Shown here: positions 7,879 through 15,000 of the stretch, piece after piece
How positions within the stretch are numbered: the first letter of the stretch is position 1
Layout of the letters: each line of letters starts with the position of its first letter
Source of the DNA: an uncultured Anaerococcus sp.
Lineage (GTDB): Bacteria; Bacillota; Clostridia; Tissierellales; Peptoniphilaceae
Assembly (NCBI GenBank): GCA_900550345.1
Contig: URRX01000001.1
Span: 1-32,654, forward strand
Direction of reading: 5' to 3'
DNA: 32,654 bases
Notes under the pieces: generated by a model
Seen by the model: the letters and a program-made list of their open reading frames with translations, nothing else
Told to the model about the DNA's origin: nothing
Database searches by the model: none
Program-made: the position numbers and the translations under genes

Positions 7879-8682
7879 ATGAGAAAAAGGAAGAATATAA
7901 TAGTAACTATTTTATTTGCCTTTATTCTTCTTTTTCTACCTAATAAGTCTTTTGCAGAAAATTTACCAGAATCACCGAGAACTTACTATTATGATGAACT
8001 TAATTTAATTGACCAAGAAACTAAAGACCATTTGACAAAAGTAAACAAAGAACTTGAACAAAAAACTGGATCTCAAGTAATTTATGTTTCTCTTAAAGAT
8101 ATAGAAGATCAACCAATGCAAGTTGGAACGGATCTTTTAAACAAATGGAAAATTGGTGATAAGGAAAAAAATAATGGAGTTTTGATTTTGATTTCTCAAA
8201 GAAAGGGCCAAGATAAAAAAGATATTTCAATTATAACAGGCTATGGAATTGAGGGAAGATTAAATGATGGTAAGGTTGGAAGAATAATTGATGAATTTAT
8301 GCTTGATTATATGAGACAAGGAGACTTTTCAAAAGGAATTAGGGAAGGCTTTAATGCTATAGTTTCAGAAATAGCAGAAGAATATCAAGTAGAATTAAAT
8401 GGAGATTATGACAAATATTCTGAAAGACTAAAAGAAGACCAAGGCGAAGAAATAGATATAAGAACCTTAATATTTATATTTATAATATTTATAATTTTCT
8501 CTAGAATTTTTGCAGGCCGTGGTAATTATAGAGGCGGCGGTGGATTTTCTGGAGGATTTGGAGGATTCGGAGGCGGATCCTTTGGTGGATTTTCTGGTGG
8601 ATCATCCGGCGGATTTTCTGGAGGAGGTTTTTCCGGTGGCGGAGGATCATCCGGTGGCGGCGGAGCTAGTCGTGGAATTTAA
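7879..8682 (+). CDS. TPM-domain (YgcG-like) membrane protein with Gly/Ser tail
   Basis: 267 residues. A signal peptide covers 1-26 (cleavage likely after SFA), then a TPM (Psb32/MOLO1-type) domain at about 35-170 with TGSQVIYVSL, NNGVLILIS and ITGYGIEGRLND. A membrane helix lies at about 194-212, and a tail of almost pure Gly, Ser and Phe at 213-267 ends the protein. This is the usual YgcG-like build; TPM domains in other organisms act as phosphatases or in complex assembly. It is cotranscribed with lemA and closed by a terminator. The GC-rich glycine codons contrast with the AT-rich surroundings but reflect composition, not transfer. Confidence 0.85.
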   Translation: MRKRKNIIVTILFAFILLFLPNKSFAENLPESPRTYYYDELNLIDQETKDHLTKVNKELEQKTGSQVIYVSLKDIEDQPMQVGTDLLNKWKIGDKEKNNGVLILISQRKGQDKKDISIITGYGIEGRLNDGKVGRIIDEFMLDYMRQGDFSKGIREGFNAIVSEIAEEYQVELNGDYDKYSERLKEDQGEEIDIRTLIFIFIIFIIFSRIFAGRGNYRGGGGFSGGFGGFGGGSFGGFSGGSSGGFSGGGFSGGGGSSGGGGASRGI

Positions 8683-8690
8683 TAAAAATT

Positions 8691-8712
8691 GGACCTTTTT
8701 AGGTCCTTTTTT
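8691..8712 (+). terminator. Intrinsic terminator after lemA operon
   Basis: GGACC (8691-8695) pairs with GGTCC (8702-8706) and is followed by six Ts. It lies eight bases after the stop codon. Confidence 0.8.
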
Positions 8713-8776
8713 GTTAATTATTTTTAGACAATAAAATTATCATTAATTAAATGATATAATAAAAAAAGGTGATTTT

Positions 8777-11110
8777 ATGTATATAAAAACTTCTGTTAGA
8801 AAACTTATAGAATTTGTTATGAGAAGTGGGGATATTGATAATTCTTTTAGGGACAATAATAGGATGGTTCAAGGAATCAAGGCTCATCAAAAAATTCAAA
8901 AATCTTATGATAAAAATTATAAGGCTGAGTACTACTTAACAAATATTACTAAAATTGATGATATGGAATTTCATGTTGAGGGTAGAGCTGATGGTCTTTT
9001 GAAAAAAAAGGGTCAAATAATAATAGATGAGATCAAATCAACTACAAGAAATCTAGAAAAATTAGATGATTCAAATAAATTACACTGGGCTCAAGCTTTT
9101 TGCTATGGGTATTTTTATGGTGTAAAAAAAGATCTAAAAAAAATTACTATAAGACTAACCTATGTTTCACTTGATGATTATAAGACAAAAACTTTTGAAA
9201 AAGAAAAAAGCCTTGACGAGCTTTATGATTTTTATATAAATTTACTTAAAGAATATATTAATTTCTCAAAAATTTTATCTCTAAATCTCGAAAAAAGAAA
9301 TAAAAGTGCAAAAGAATTGACCTTTCCTTATAGTGGCTATAGAAAGGGACAAAGAAAGATGTCAGTTGCGGTCTACAGGGCGATTTTGGATAAGAAAAAA
9401 TTATTTGTTGATGCTCCAACTGGAACTGGAAAGACAATTTCTACTATTTTTCCTGCTGTAAAATCCTTGGGGGAAGGTCTTTCTGATAAAATTTTTTATT
9501 TAACTGCCAAAAATACTACTGCAAAAGAAGCCTTAAAATCTTTATATCTTTTAAAGGAAAAAAATTTATCAATTAAAGCAGTTTCTTTAACAAGCAAAGA
9601 AAAAATTTGCCTTAATGATGAAATTTCATGTAATCCTGATGATTGTCCTTTTGCTAGAGGTCACTTTGATAGGGTAAATGAGGGTTTAAAAGATATCTTG
9701 GAAAATGAAGATATAATGGACTATGATATAATAACTTCCTATTCAGAAAAGCATAGACTTTGTCCTCTTGAATTTGAGCTTGATCTTTCACTTTATTCTG
9801 ATCTTATAATTTGTGATTATAATTATGTTTTTGATCCAAATGTTTATTTGAGAAGATTTTTTGATGAGAGTGTGGATGAATATATCTTTTTAATTGATGA
9901 GGCCCACAATATTTTGGAAAGATCAAGAAAAATGTTCTCCCATGAATTTGTGGATACAAGTTTTAAAAAGTTAAGAGAGGGCATGGATATCAAAAAGGAT
10001 TTGAAAATCATAAAATCAATTGATTCTATCTTGGATGAATTTGAAAAGATGTACAAAAACTATGGCAAAAAATTATTCTATTATACTACTGATAATAATG
10101 ATGATTTTGACAAAAAACTAATGGGCCTTTCAAAAAAATTAGAAAAAGTTTTGATAAAGGATAAAAAAAGAGATGATTATGATAAAATAGAAGATATGTT
10201 TTTTGAAATAAACCACCACCTTAAAATATCTGATAATTTTAGGGAGGGGTTTTATCAAACCTTGACCTATGATGAAAATTCCATGGAAAAAATATATGAA
10301 ATTAAGTGTATTGATCCATCTCAGGTTTTGAGTGAAAAGTATAAACTTGCAAGGTCGACTGTATTTTTTTCTGCGACTCTTTCTCCAATGAATTTTTATA
10401 TAAAAATGTTGGGGGCAGAGGACACCTTAAAAGTTCACTTGGATCTACCCTTTGACAAGAAAAATTTTGCCCTTTTGGCAAGTCCAATTTCTACACGATA
10501 TAAGGACAGAAACAATAATTTGATGGATATAGCTGATTTAATTCATGAATTTATTAATGCAAAAAAAGGTAATTATTTTATATTTTTCCCTTCATTTTCA
10601 TATCTTACAGATGTTTATGAATATTATAAAGAAAATTACAATGATGATATCTTGGTTCAAGAGAGGTCTATGTCTCCTATAGAAAGACACAAATTTTTAC
10701 AAAATTTTACATATGAAAGCAAAAAAACAGCTTTTTTAGTCTTAGGAGGAATTTTTTCTGAAGGAGTAGACCTAAAAGGGGACAGACTCATTGGATCTAT
10801 GGTTATTTCTGTAGGAATGCCTGGTGTAAGTGATGAGAGAAATCTAATAAAAACCCATTTTGACCAAATTTCTCACAATGGATTTGATTATTCTTATACC
10901 TATCCAGGTTTAAATAAAATTTTCCAAGCTGCAGGAAGGCTAATTAGGGGAGAAAAAGATAAGGGAATAATTTATTTGATTGATGATAGGTTTTTGTGGG
11001 ATAAGTATAGGAGATTGTATCCAAGACATTGGTCAAATCTGATAGAAGTTAAAAATAAAAAAGAATTAAAAAATTTGGTTGAAAAATTTTGGAATGAGGA
11101 GAATAAATGA
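8777..11110 (+). CDS. DinG/Rad3-family Fe-S helicase with N-terminal PD-(D/E)XK-like domain
   Basis: 777 residues. Residues 60-115 carry GRADG (69-73), DEIKST (84-89) and WAQAFCYGYFY, the D...ExK...Q/Y pattern of Cas4/RecB-like nucleases. The helicase core has Walker A DAPTGTGKT (about 212-220), four cysteines for a 4Fe-4S cluster (278, 285, 290, 329), the DEAH box at 374-377 and motif VI QAAGRLIRGE. It should be an ATP-dependent 5'-3' DNA helicase acting in repair, perhaps also cutting. A TATAAT at 8755-8760 and AAAGGTG precede the start; no convincing -35 is seen. Its TGA overlaps the ATG of the next gene. The clostridial function is not established. Confidence 0.88.
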   Translation: MYIKTSVRKLIEFVMRSGDIDNSFRDNNRMVQGIKAHQKIQKSYDKNYKAEYYLTNITKIDDMEFHVEGRADGLLKKKGQIIIDEIKSTTRNLEKLDDSNKLHWAQAFCYGYFYGVKKDLKKITIRLTYVSLDDYKTKTFEKEKSLDELYDFYINLLKEYINFSKILSLNLEKRNKSAKELTFPYSGYRKGQRKMSVAVYRAILDKKKLFVDAPTGTGKTISTIFPAVKSLGEGLSDKIFYLTAKNTTAKEALKSLYLLKEKNLSIKAVSLTSKEKICLNDEISCNPDDCPFARGHFDRVNEGLKDILENEDIMDYDIITSYSEKHRLCPLEFELDLSLYSDLIICDYNYVFDPNVYLRRFFDESVDEYIFLIDEAHNILERSRKMFSHEFVDTSFKKLREGMDIKKDLKIIKSIDSILDEFEKMYKNYGKKLFYYTTDNNDDFDKKLMGLSKKLEKVLIKDKKRDDYDKIEDMFFEINHHLKISDNFREGFYQTLTYDENSMEKIYEIKCIDPSQVLSEKYKLARSTVFFSATLSPMNFYIKMLGAEDTLKVHLDLPFDKKNFALLASPISTRYKDRNNNLMDIADLIHEFINAKKGNYFIFFPSFSYLTDVYEYYKENYNDDILVQERSMSPIERHKFLQNFTYESKKTAFLVLGGIFSEGVDLKGDRLIGSMVISVGMPGVSDERNLIKTHFDQISHNGFDYSYTYPGLNKIFQAAGRLIRGEKDKGIIYLIDDRFLWDKYRRLYPRHWSNLIEVKNKKELKNLVEKFWNEENK

Positions 11111-12753
11111 GACAAAAAGCAATAAAAGATGTAGAAATAATAGATATGTCCTATCCAAATATATCTATTGGAAAAATAAATGAAGAAAAAAATGTCCAAT
11201 TTAAGGGGGGAGTTCTAGGACAAAAAGTAAGGGTGAAAATAACCAAAAACAGGGGAAATAATAAAAAAGGAAAATTTATGGAAGTTTTGGAAGAATCCAA
11301 AATAGAAAATGCCAAAGAATTTTGCCCTAATGCTGGAATTTGTGGGGGTTGTTCTTACCAAAAAATGGGATATGAAACCGAACTTTTACTTAAGCATAAT
11401 ATGATGCAAAAACTTTTAAAAAATCATCATATAGATGTAAAAGAACTTTCTATAGTAAGAAGTCCAAAAATAAAAGGATATAGAAACAAAATGGAATATA
11501 CTTTTGGAGATTCTTATAAGGACGGTCCCTTAGTTTTGGGTCTTCATAGGCAAAATAGATTTTATGAAATTGTAGATACAGAAGGTTGTAATATTGTAGA
11601 TAGTGATTTTGAATCGATAAGAAAACATGTACAAAATTATTTTAGAGAAAAAAATACAAGTTTTTACCACAAAAAAGCTCACACAGGACTTTTGCGTAAT
11701 TTAATAATAAGAAAAGGCATGCATACAGGAGAATTAATGGTAATACTTGTAACAAGCTCTGACAAATCTTTTGATCCAATGAGAAGAGACCTTTTTGCTC
11801 ACAATCTTTTAAATGCAAAAACAAAGGGCAGAATTGTTTCAATTTATCATGTAATAAATGATAGCCTAGCAGATGCTGTAAAAGTAGATTCAATGGAACT
11901 TTTATTTGGGAAAAAATATATAGAAGAAAAAATGAATGATTTAAAATTTCAAATTTCCCCATTTTCATTTTTCCAACCAAATGTATATACAGCAGAAAAA
12001 ATCTATCAAAAAGCAATAGAATTAGCAAATGTAGATAAAAACAAAAACGTCCTAGACCTATACTCAGGAACAGGAACCATAACTCAATTATTTGCAAAAT
12101 CAGCAAATAAGGCGATGGGAATAGAAATAGTAGAAGAAGCCGTAGAAAAAGCCTTCGACAATGCAAAAGAAAACCAGATAGAAAATATAGACTTTATAGC
12201 TGGAGATGTTTTAGAAAAAATTGATCTAGTAAAAGGGAAATACGATATAGTGGTTCTAGATCCACCAAGAGAAGGAATAAATCCAAAAGCAATCAAAAAA
12301 ATAATGGACATAAATCCAAAAGAATTCGTCTACATTTCATGTAACCCAAAAACTCAAGTAAGAGATATAGAAATATTTATGGAAAAAGGATACAAAGTAG
12401 AAAAATACCAAACATTTGATCAATTTCCTAGGTCAAGGCATGTGGAGACGGTAGCACTTTTGTCCAAACTTGATGTCGATAAGCATATAAATATTGAAAT
12501 TGAGCTGGATGAGCTTGATTTGACAAGTGCTGAAAGTAAGGCAACATATGCTCAAATCAAAGAATATGTTTGGAATAAATTTGAATTAAAAGTTTCGACA
12601 TTATATATTGCACAGATAAAAAGGAAATGTGGAATAGAATTACGAGAACATTACAACAAGTCTAAAAAGGAGAAACAAATTATTCCACAGTGTACACCTG
12701 AAAAAGAAGAAGCTATCATGGATGCCTTGAGACACTTCAAAATGATTGAATAG
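11107..12753 (+). CDS. rlmD: 23S rRNA (uracil-C5)-methyltransferase, RlmD/RlmCD type, with added C-terminal domain
   Basis: 548 residues, about 90 longer than usual. An N-terminal TRAM domain (about 10-63) binds RNA. Cys73, Cys79, Cys82 and Cys161 are the Fe-S ligands. The SAM motif is LDLYSGTGTIT, DPPREG follows, and the catalytic cysteine lies in YISCNPKTQVRD. The normal family ending, SRHVETVALLSK, is at about 443-454. The extra 94 residues (ELDELDLTSAESKATYAQIK..., CTPEKEEAIMDALRHF) resemble tails that I associate with element-inserted rumA genes in Firmicutes, and base composition becomes less AT-rich here. It overlaps the helicase gene by four bases (ATGA). The enzyme call is firm; the tail being element-derived is inference. 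Confidence 0.92.
   Translation: MRQKAIKDVEIIDMSYPNISIGKINEEKNVQFKGGVLGQKVRVKITKNRGNNKKGKFMEVLEESKIENAKEFCPNAGICGGCSYQKMGYETELLLKHNMMQKLLKNHHIDVKELSIVRSPKIKGYRNKMEYTFGDSYKDGPLVLGLHRQNRFYEIVDTEGCNIVDSDFESIRKHVQNYFREKNTSFYHKKAHTGLLRNLIIRKGMHTGELMVILVTSSDKSFDPMRRDLFAHNLLNAKTKGRIVSIYHVINDSLADAVKVDSMELLFGKKYIEEKMNDLKFQISPFSFFQPNVYTAEKIYQKAIELANVDKNKNVLDLYSGTGTITQLFAKSANKAMGIEIVEEAVEKAFDNAKENQIENIDFIAGDVLEKIDLVKGKYDIVVLDPPREGINPKAIKKIMDINPKEFVYISCNPKTQVRDIEIFMEKGYKVEKYQTFDQFPRSRHVETVALLSKLDVDKHINIEIELDELDLTSAESKATYAQIKEYVWNKFELKVSTLYIAQIKRKCGIELREHYNKSKKEKQIIPQCTPEKEEAIMDALRHFKMIE
12439..12465 (+). other. Probable integration junction inside rlmD (candidate attL core)
   Basis: The HVETVALLS codons (from CATGTGGAGACGG at 12439) are the point in rumA/rlmD where known streptococcal conjugative elements such as ICESp2905 integrate, and where the family-standard C-terminus gives way to an added domain. 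Everything downstream in the window is accessory. I could not find a second copy of this sequence, so the right junction may lie beyond the window or be lost. Confidence 0.45.
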
Positions 12754-12785
12754 AAAAGAATGACAGCATATGGCTTTCTGCATTT

Positions 12786-13010
12786 ATGACATTCCTACTT
12801 GGTATTGGAACGGCGTTGTTGTATATCATTATGGTGTTCTGCTTATTTTGGGCGTTAGCTTCTTTTATTCAAGGAGAAGTCGGAATAGGTATTTTTGGCG
12901 TGGTTATTGGTTTCCTATTTAGTCCTTACGGACTTCCGATAGTAGGAGTAACTGTGATAGCGTTTATTGAATTGATAAATGATAAAATTAAAGCGGTTTG
13001 GATAAATTAG
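12786..13010 (+). CDS. Small membrane protein, unknown function
   Basis: 74 residues with two hydrophobic helices (about 4-26 and 31-60, including GEVGIGIFGVVIGFLFSPYGLP) and a short charged end. No Shine-Dalgarno is obvious; a nine-codon ORF (12761-12790) ends across this ATG (ATGA), so translation may be coupled. It follows rlmD by 32 bases and is noticeably richer in GC than the chromosomal genes, consistent with the edge of an incoming element. I do not recognise the family with confidence. Confidence 0.6.
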   Translation: MTFLLGIGTALLYIIMVFCLFWALASFIQGEVGIGIFGVVIGFLFSPYGLPIVGVTVIAFIELINDKIKAVWIN

Positions 13011-13029
13011 TATTTGTCAAGGAGGGAAT

Positions 13030-13419
13030 ATGGATTTTAGTAGGATGATTCCTGAATTATCAGTTTTTGATATTAATCTGACTAAAAAATTTTATAGTGA
13101 ATTAGGATTTAAAATTGAATATGAACGTGTTGAAGATAAATTCGTTTTCATGTCTTTTCAAGAAAGTCAGTTTATGTTCGAACAAATTCATGATGATGGT
13201 TGGAATATAGGTGAGCTAGTATATCCTTTAGGAAGAGGAATAAATTTTTCAATAGCTGTCGATGATATTGAAGAACTGTATCAATTAGTGAATGATTTGA
13301 ATATAGAATTATACAGAGAACTAACCAGAAACATATATCAAGTTAATGAAATAGAAGAAATGCAAATAGAGTTTTTAATTCAAGATCCCAATGGGTATTT
13401 GTTAAGATTTACAAATTAA
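13030..13419 (+). CDS. VOC-superfamily protein, bleomycin-resistance-like
   Basis: 129 residues, one VOC/glyoxalase unit pair. The start MIPELSVFDINLTKKFYSELGFKI is the usual first strand and helix, and the end DPNGYLLRF is typical of the bleomycin-binding branch. Such proteins bind and sequester bleomycin-type glycopeptides or act as dioxygenases or isomerases; the substrate cannot be told from sequence. AAGGAGGG precedes the ATG. It sits in the element as a likely cargo gene. Confidence 0.75.
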   Translation: MDFSRMIPELSVFDINLTKKFYSELGFKIEYERVEDKFVFMSFQESQFMFEQIHDDGWNIGELVYPLGRGINFSIAVDDIEELYQLVNDLNIELYRELTRNIYQVNEIEEMQIEFLIQDPNGYLLRFTN

Positions 13420-13465
13420 CAAATACCAGTTTGTCGAGCTAAATAAAACTGAATACCAAAGATAC

Positions 13466-13500
13466 AAGACGATAGAAAGAAATAATTCTGTCGTCTTTTT
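13466..13500 (+). terminator. Terminator-like hairpin before the decayed DUF3847 copy
   Basis: AAGACGATAGAA pairs with TTCTGTCGTCTT (one G-T pair) and is followed by Ts. It ends about ten bases before an AAAGGAG. The same arrangement recurs before the intact DUF3847 gene at 14314-14355. Confidence 0.65.
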
Positions 13501-13523
13501 AATTTTAAAGAAAGGAGATAAGT

Positions 13524-13682
13524 ATGAAAAAATTATAGCAAATAAGATAAGAATCAAAAGAAATAAAAGATAAAATTGACCATACAGAAGAAAGGTTAAG
13601 GCAACTAAAAAATCAAGAAAAGAAGATATTGAAACAAGACATGGAGAAAAGAAGAAAAGAAAGAACTTGCATCGAGTATTGA
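13524..13682 (+). pseudogene. Decayed duplicate of the DUF3847 gene
   Basis: From ATG 13524 the translation reads MKKL*QIR*ESKEIKDKIDH..., matching the intact gene at 14377-14667 almost residue for residue, but codons 5 and 9 are stops and the match ends after about 48 codons (RKERT). The ribosome-binding site and the hairpin upstream are duplicated too. It is a nonfunctional partial duplicate. Confidence 0.85.
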
Positions 13683-13797
13683 TTATCAAGTAGAATTATA
13701 CTAAGAAGATTTGCACCAACTTAGTTGACACAACTAAGACAATATTTTTCCATTTGTGTAATGACCTATACGTTGAGAGAGGAGGTAAACTAAATTG

Positions 13798-14292
13798 ATG
13801 AAAACACTTATTATGTTAGTCATTATCTGCTTAACAGCATCAATTATGATGGTAAATTTAATACTTATTATACCGAAATTTGGCTCGAAGCATTTCGGCG
13901 CACCTGATGATATCAAAGTTATGATGAGTAAGTTGCCAGATAAACCGATTTGGGTCAATATAATCGGCGGACTTATCATGATACTTGGATTGCTAGCCAT
14001 TATAGCCGTTCTAGTCTGGGCAATTGTTGATACAGTAAAATTTAGTTTAACTTTTCAGCAAGCCTTTGTTAGATTTTTAATATTATTTGAAGGATATAAG
14101 CTTTTTGATATTATATTTTTTGATTACCTCATGCTTACCAAGTTAAAATTACCGACTAAAGTTTATCCACAGACGATTGGTGCCAAGGGATATGATAATT
14201 TTGGGTTTAATGCGAAAAGTCAGATTACAAAAGTTATAATATTCTTTTTCATGAGTCTAATTTTGGCATATTTACTGACCATTCTGGTTTAA
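13798..14292 (+). CDS. Multi-pass membrane protein, unknown
   Basis: About 164 residues with four likely membrane helices (about 4-26, 52-80, 85-110, 142-164) and a conserved-looking stretch MLTKLKLPTKVYPQTIGAKGYDNFGF. GGAGG at 13781-13785 allows a TTG start at 13795 or the ATG at 13798. GC content is higher than in the relaxase region. It lies between the broken and intact DUF3847 copies, so it looks like a separate insertion. No function is suggested by sequence or neighbours. Confidence 0.7.
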   Translation: MKTLIMLVIICLTASIMMVNLILIIPKFGSKHFGAPDDIKVMMSKLPDKPIWVNIIGGLIMILGLLAIIAVLVWAIVDTVKFSLTFQQAFVRFLILFEGYKLFDIIFFDYLMLTKLKLPTKVYPQTIGAKGYDNFGFNAKSQITKVIIFFFMSLILAYLLTILV

Positions 14293-14313
14293 ATAGAAAT
14301 TTACAATATTTAG

Positions 14314-14355
14314 AAAAAAGACGATTAGAAAAGTAAAAATCTAGTCGTCTTTTTT
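14314..14355 (+). terminator. Terminator-like hairpin before DUF3847 gene
   Basis: Sixteen-base arms (14314-14329 and 14340-14355, one wobble pair) close a ten-base loop and end in TTTTTT. The ribosome-binding site GAAAGG follows within ten bases. It can end transcription from upstream or act as a leader attenuator. Confidence 0.7.
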
Positions 14356-14376
14356 ATTACAAGAAAGGAAATTAGT

Positions 14377-14667
14377 ATGAAAAAATTAGAACAAATAAGA
14401 CAAGAGTCAAAAGAAATAAAAGATAAAATTGATCATACAGAAGAAAGATTAAGGCAACTAAAAAATCAAGAAAAGAAGATATTAAAACAAGACATAGTGA
14501 AAAAAAGAAAAGAAAGAACTCATAGGCTAATAACAAGAGGAGCAATATTAGAAAGCCTTATAGAAAATGCAGAAGAACTAACAGATGAAGAAATAAAAAT
14601 CTTATTAGAAGAAGCAACAAATACAAAAGAATTTAAAGAAACACTAAAAATAATGAGAGAAAATTAA
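14377..14667 (+). CDS. DUF3847 family protein (mobilization module)
   Basis: 96 residues, charged and mostly helical. A coiled coil at about 5-45 (MKKLEQIRQESKEIKDKIDH) leads to a basic stretch (KKRKERTHRLITRGAILESL) and an acidic tail. DUF3847 proteins are regularly found just upstream of MobA/MobL relaxases in Firmicutes mobilizable elements, as here. Their function is unknown; a relaxosome accessory or regulatory role is a guess from position. A broken copy lies at 13524-13682. Confidence 0.75.
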   Translation: MKKLEQIRQESKEIKDKIDHTEERLRQLKNQEKKILKQDIVKKRKERTHRLITRGAILESLIENAEELTDEEIKILLEEATNTKEFKETLKIMREN

Positions 14668-14689
14668 GAAAAATAAAATAACCAAATCT

Positions 14690-14735
14690 CCCTTAGATTT
14701 CTAAGGGCGCAATTATACACCCTAAAGGGTGCTTG
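14690..14735 (-). other. oriT: Candidate origin of transfer (oriT), RSF1010/pIP501-type nick site
   Basis: On the minus strand the sequence reads ATAATTGCGCCCTTAG (14717-14702). The core TGCGCCCTTA matches the nick region of RSF1010/pIP501-type origins (AAGTGCGCCCT^TA), and the relaxase 266 bases downstream is of the matching MobA/MobL (MOBQ) family. A five-base-pair hairpin (CACCC 14718-14722, GGGTG 14727-14731) precedes the site, and CCCTTAG/CTAAGGG (14690-14707) spans it. The predicted nick is between 14704 and 14703. Transfer would lead away from the relaxase gene, which would enter last, the usual arrangement. Confidence 0.6.
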
Positions 14736-14780
14736 CGTCCTGCGGAGCCAAACCCTTGCAGCGACCAACAACCATTCGCT

Positions 14781-14842
14781 TTTTAAAAGTCTAGGGTAAA
14801 TAAACTCGCTAAGGCTCGCCCTTGACTTTTAAAATTTGAAAT
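14781..14842. repeat. Repeat element R1, second copy
   Basis: TTTTAAAAGTCTAGGG (14781-14796) pairs with CCCTTGACTTTTAAAA (14819-14834). The loop has AACTCGCTAAGGCTCG and the tail AAATTTGAAAT. Loop and tail match the element at 6282-6358 while the arms differ, so the arms changed in a compensated way. Confidence 0.6.
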
Positions 14843-14855
14843 GAACAAAACAATT

Positions 14856-14904
14856 AAGCCGACATACTGAAACAACAAAAATTAATTCAGTAGTCGGCTT
14901 TTTT
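14856..14904 (+). terminator. Terminator-like hairpin upstream of the relaxase gene
   Basis: AAGCCGAC-AT-ACTGAA pairs with TTCAGT-A-GTCGGCTT, followed by six Ts. It lies about 96 bases before the relaxase ATG. The sequence ATTAAGCC...AAACAACAAAAA in its left arm recurs at 14952-14981. Confidence 0.7.
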
Positions 14905-15000
14905 AATTCTATCATTTCAAAACGCTCATTCACAAAGAGGATATAAAAATCTATTAAGCCTCCACCTAAAACAACAAAAAAAGAAAGGAAGTGATAAAAA

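Noticed and set aside
12084..12311. Minus-strand ORFs inside rlmD and other genes
   Set aside because: They are mirror frames of clearly coding sequence, with no start signals or recognisable domains.
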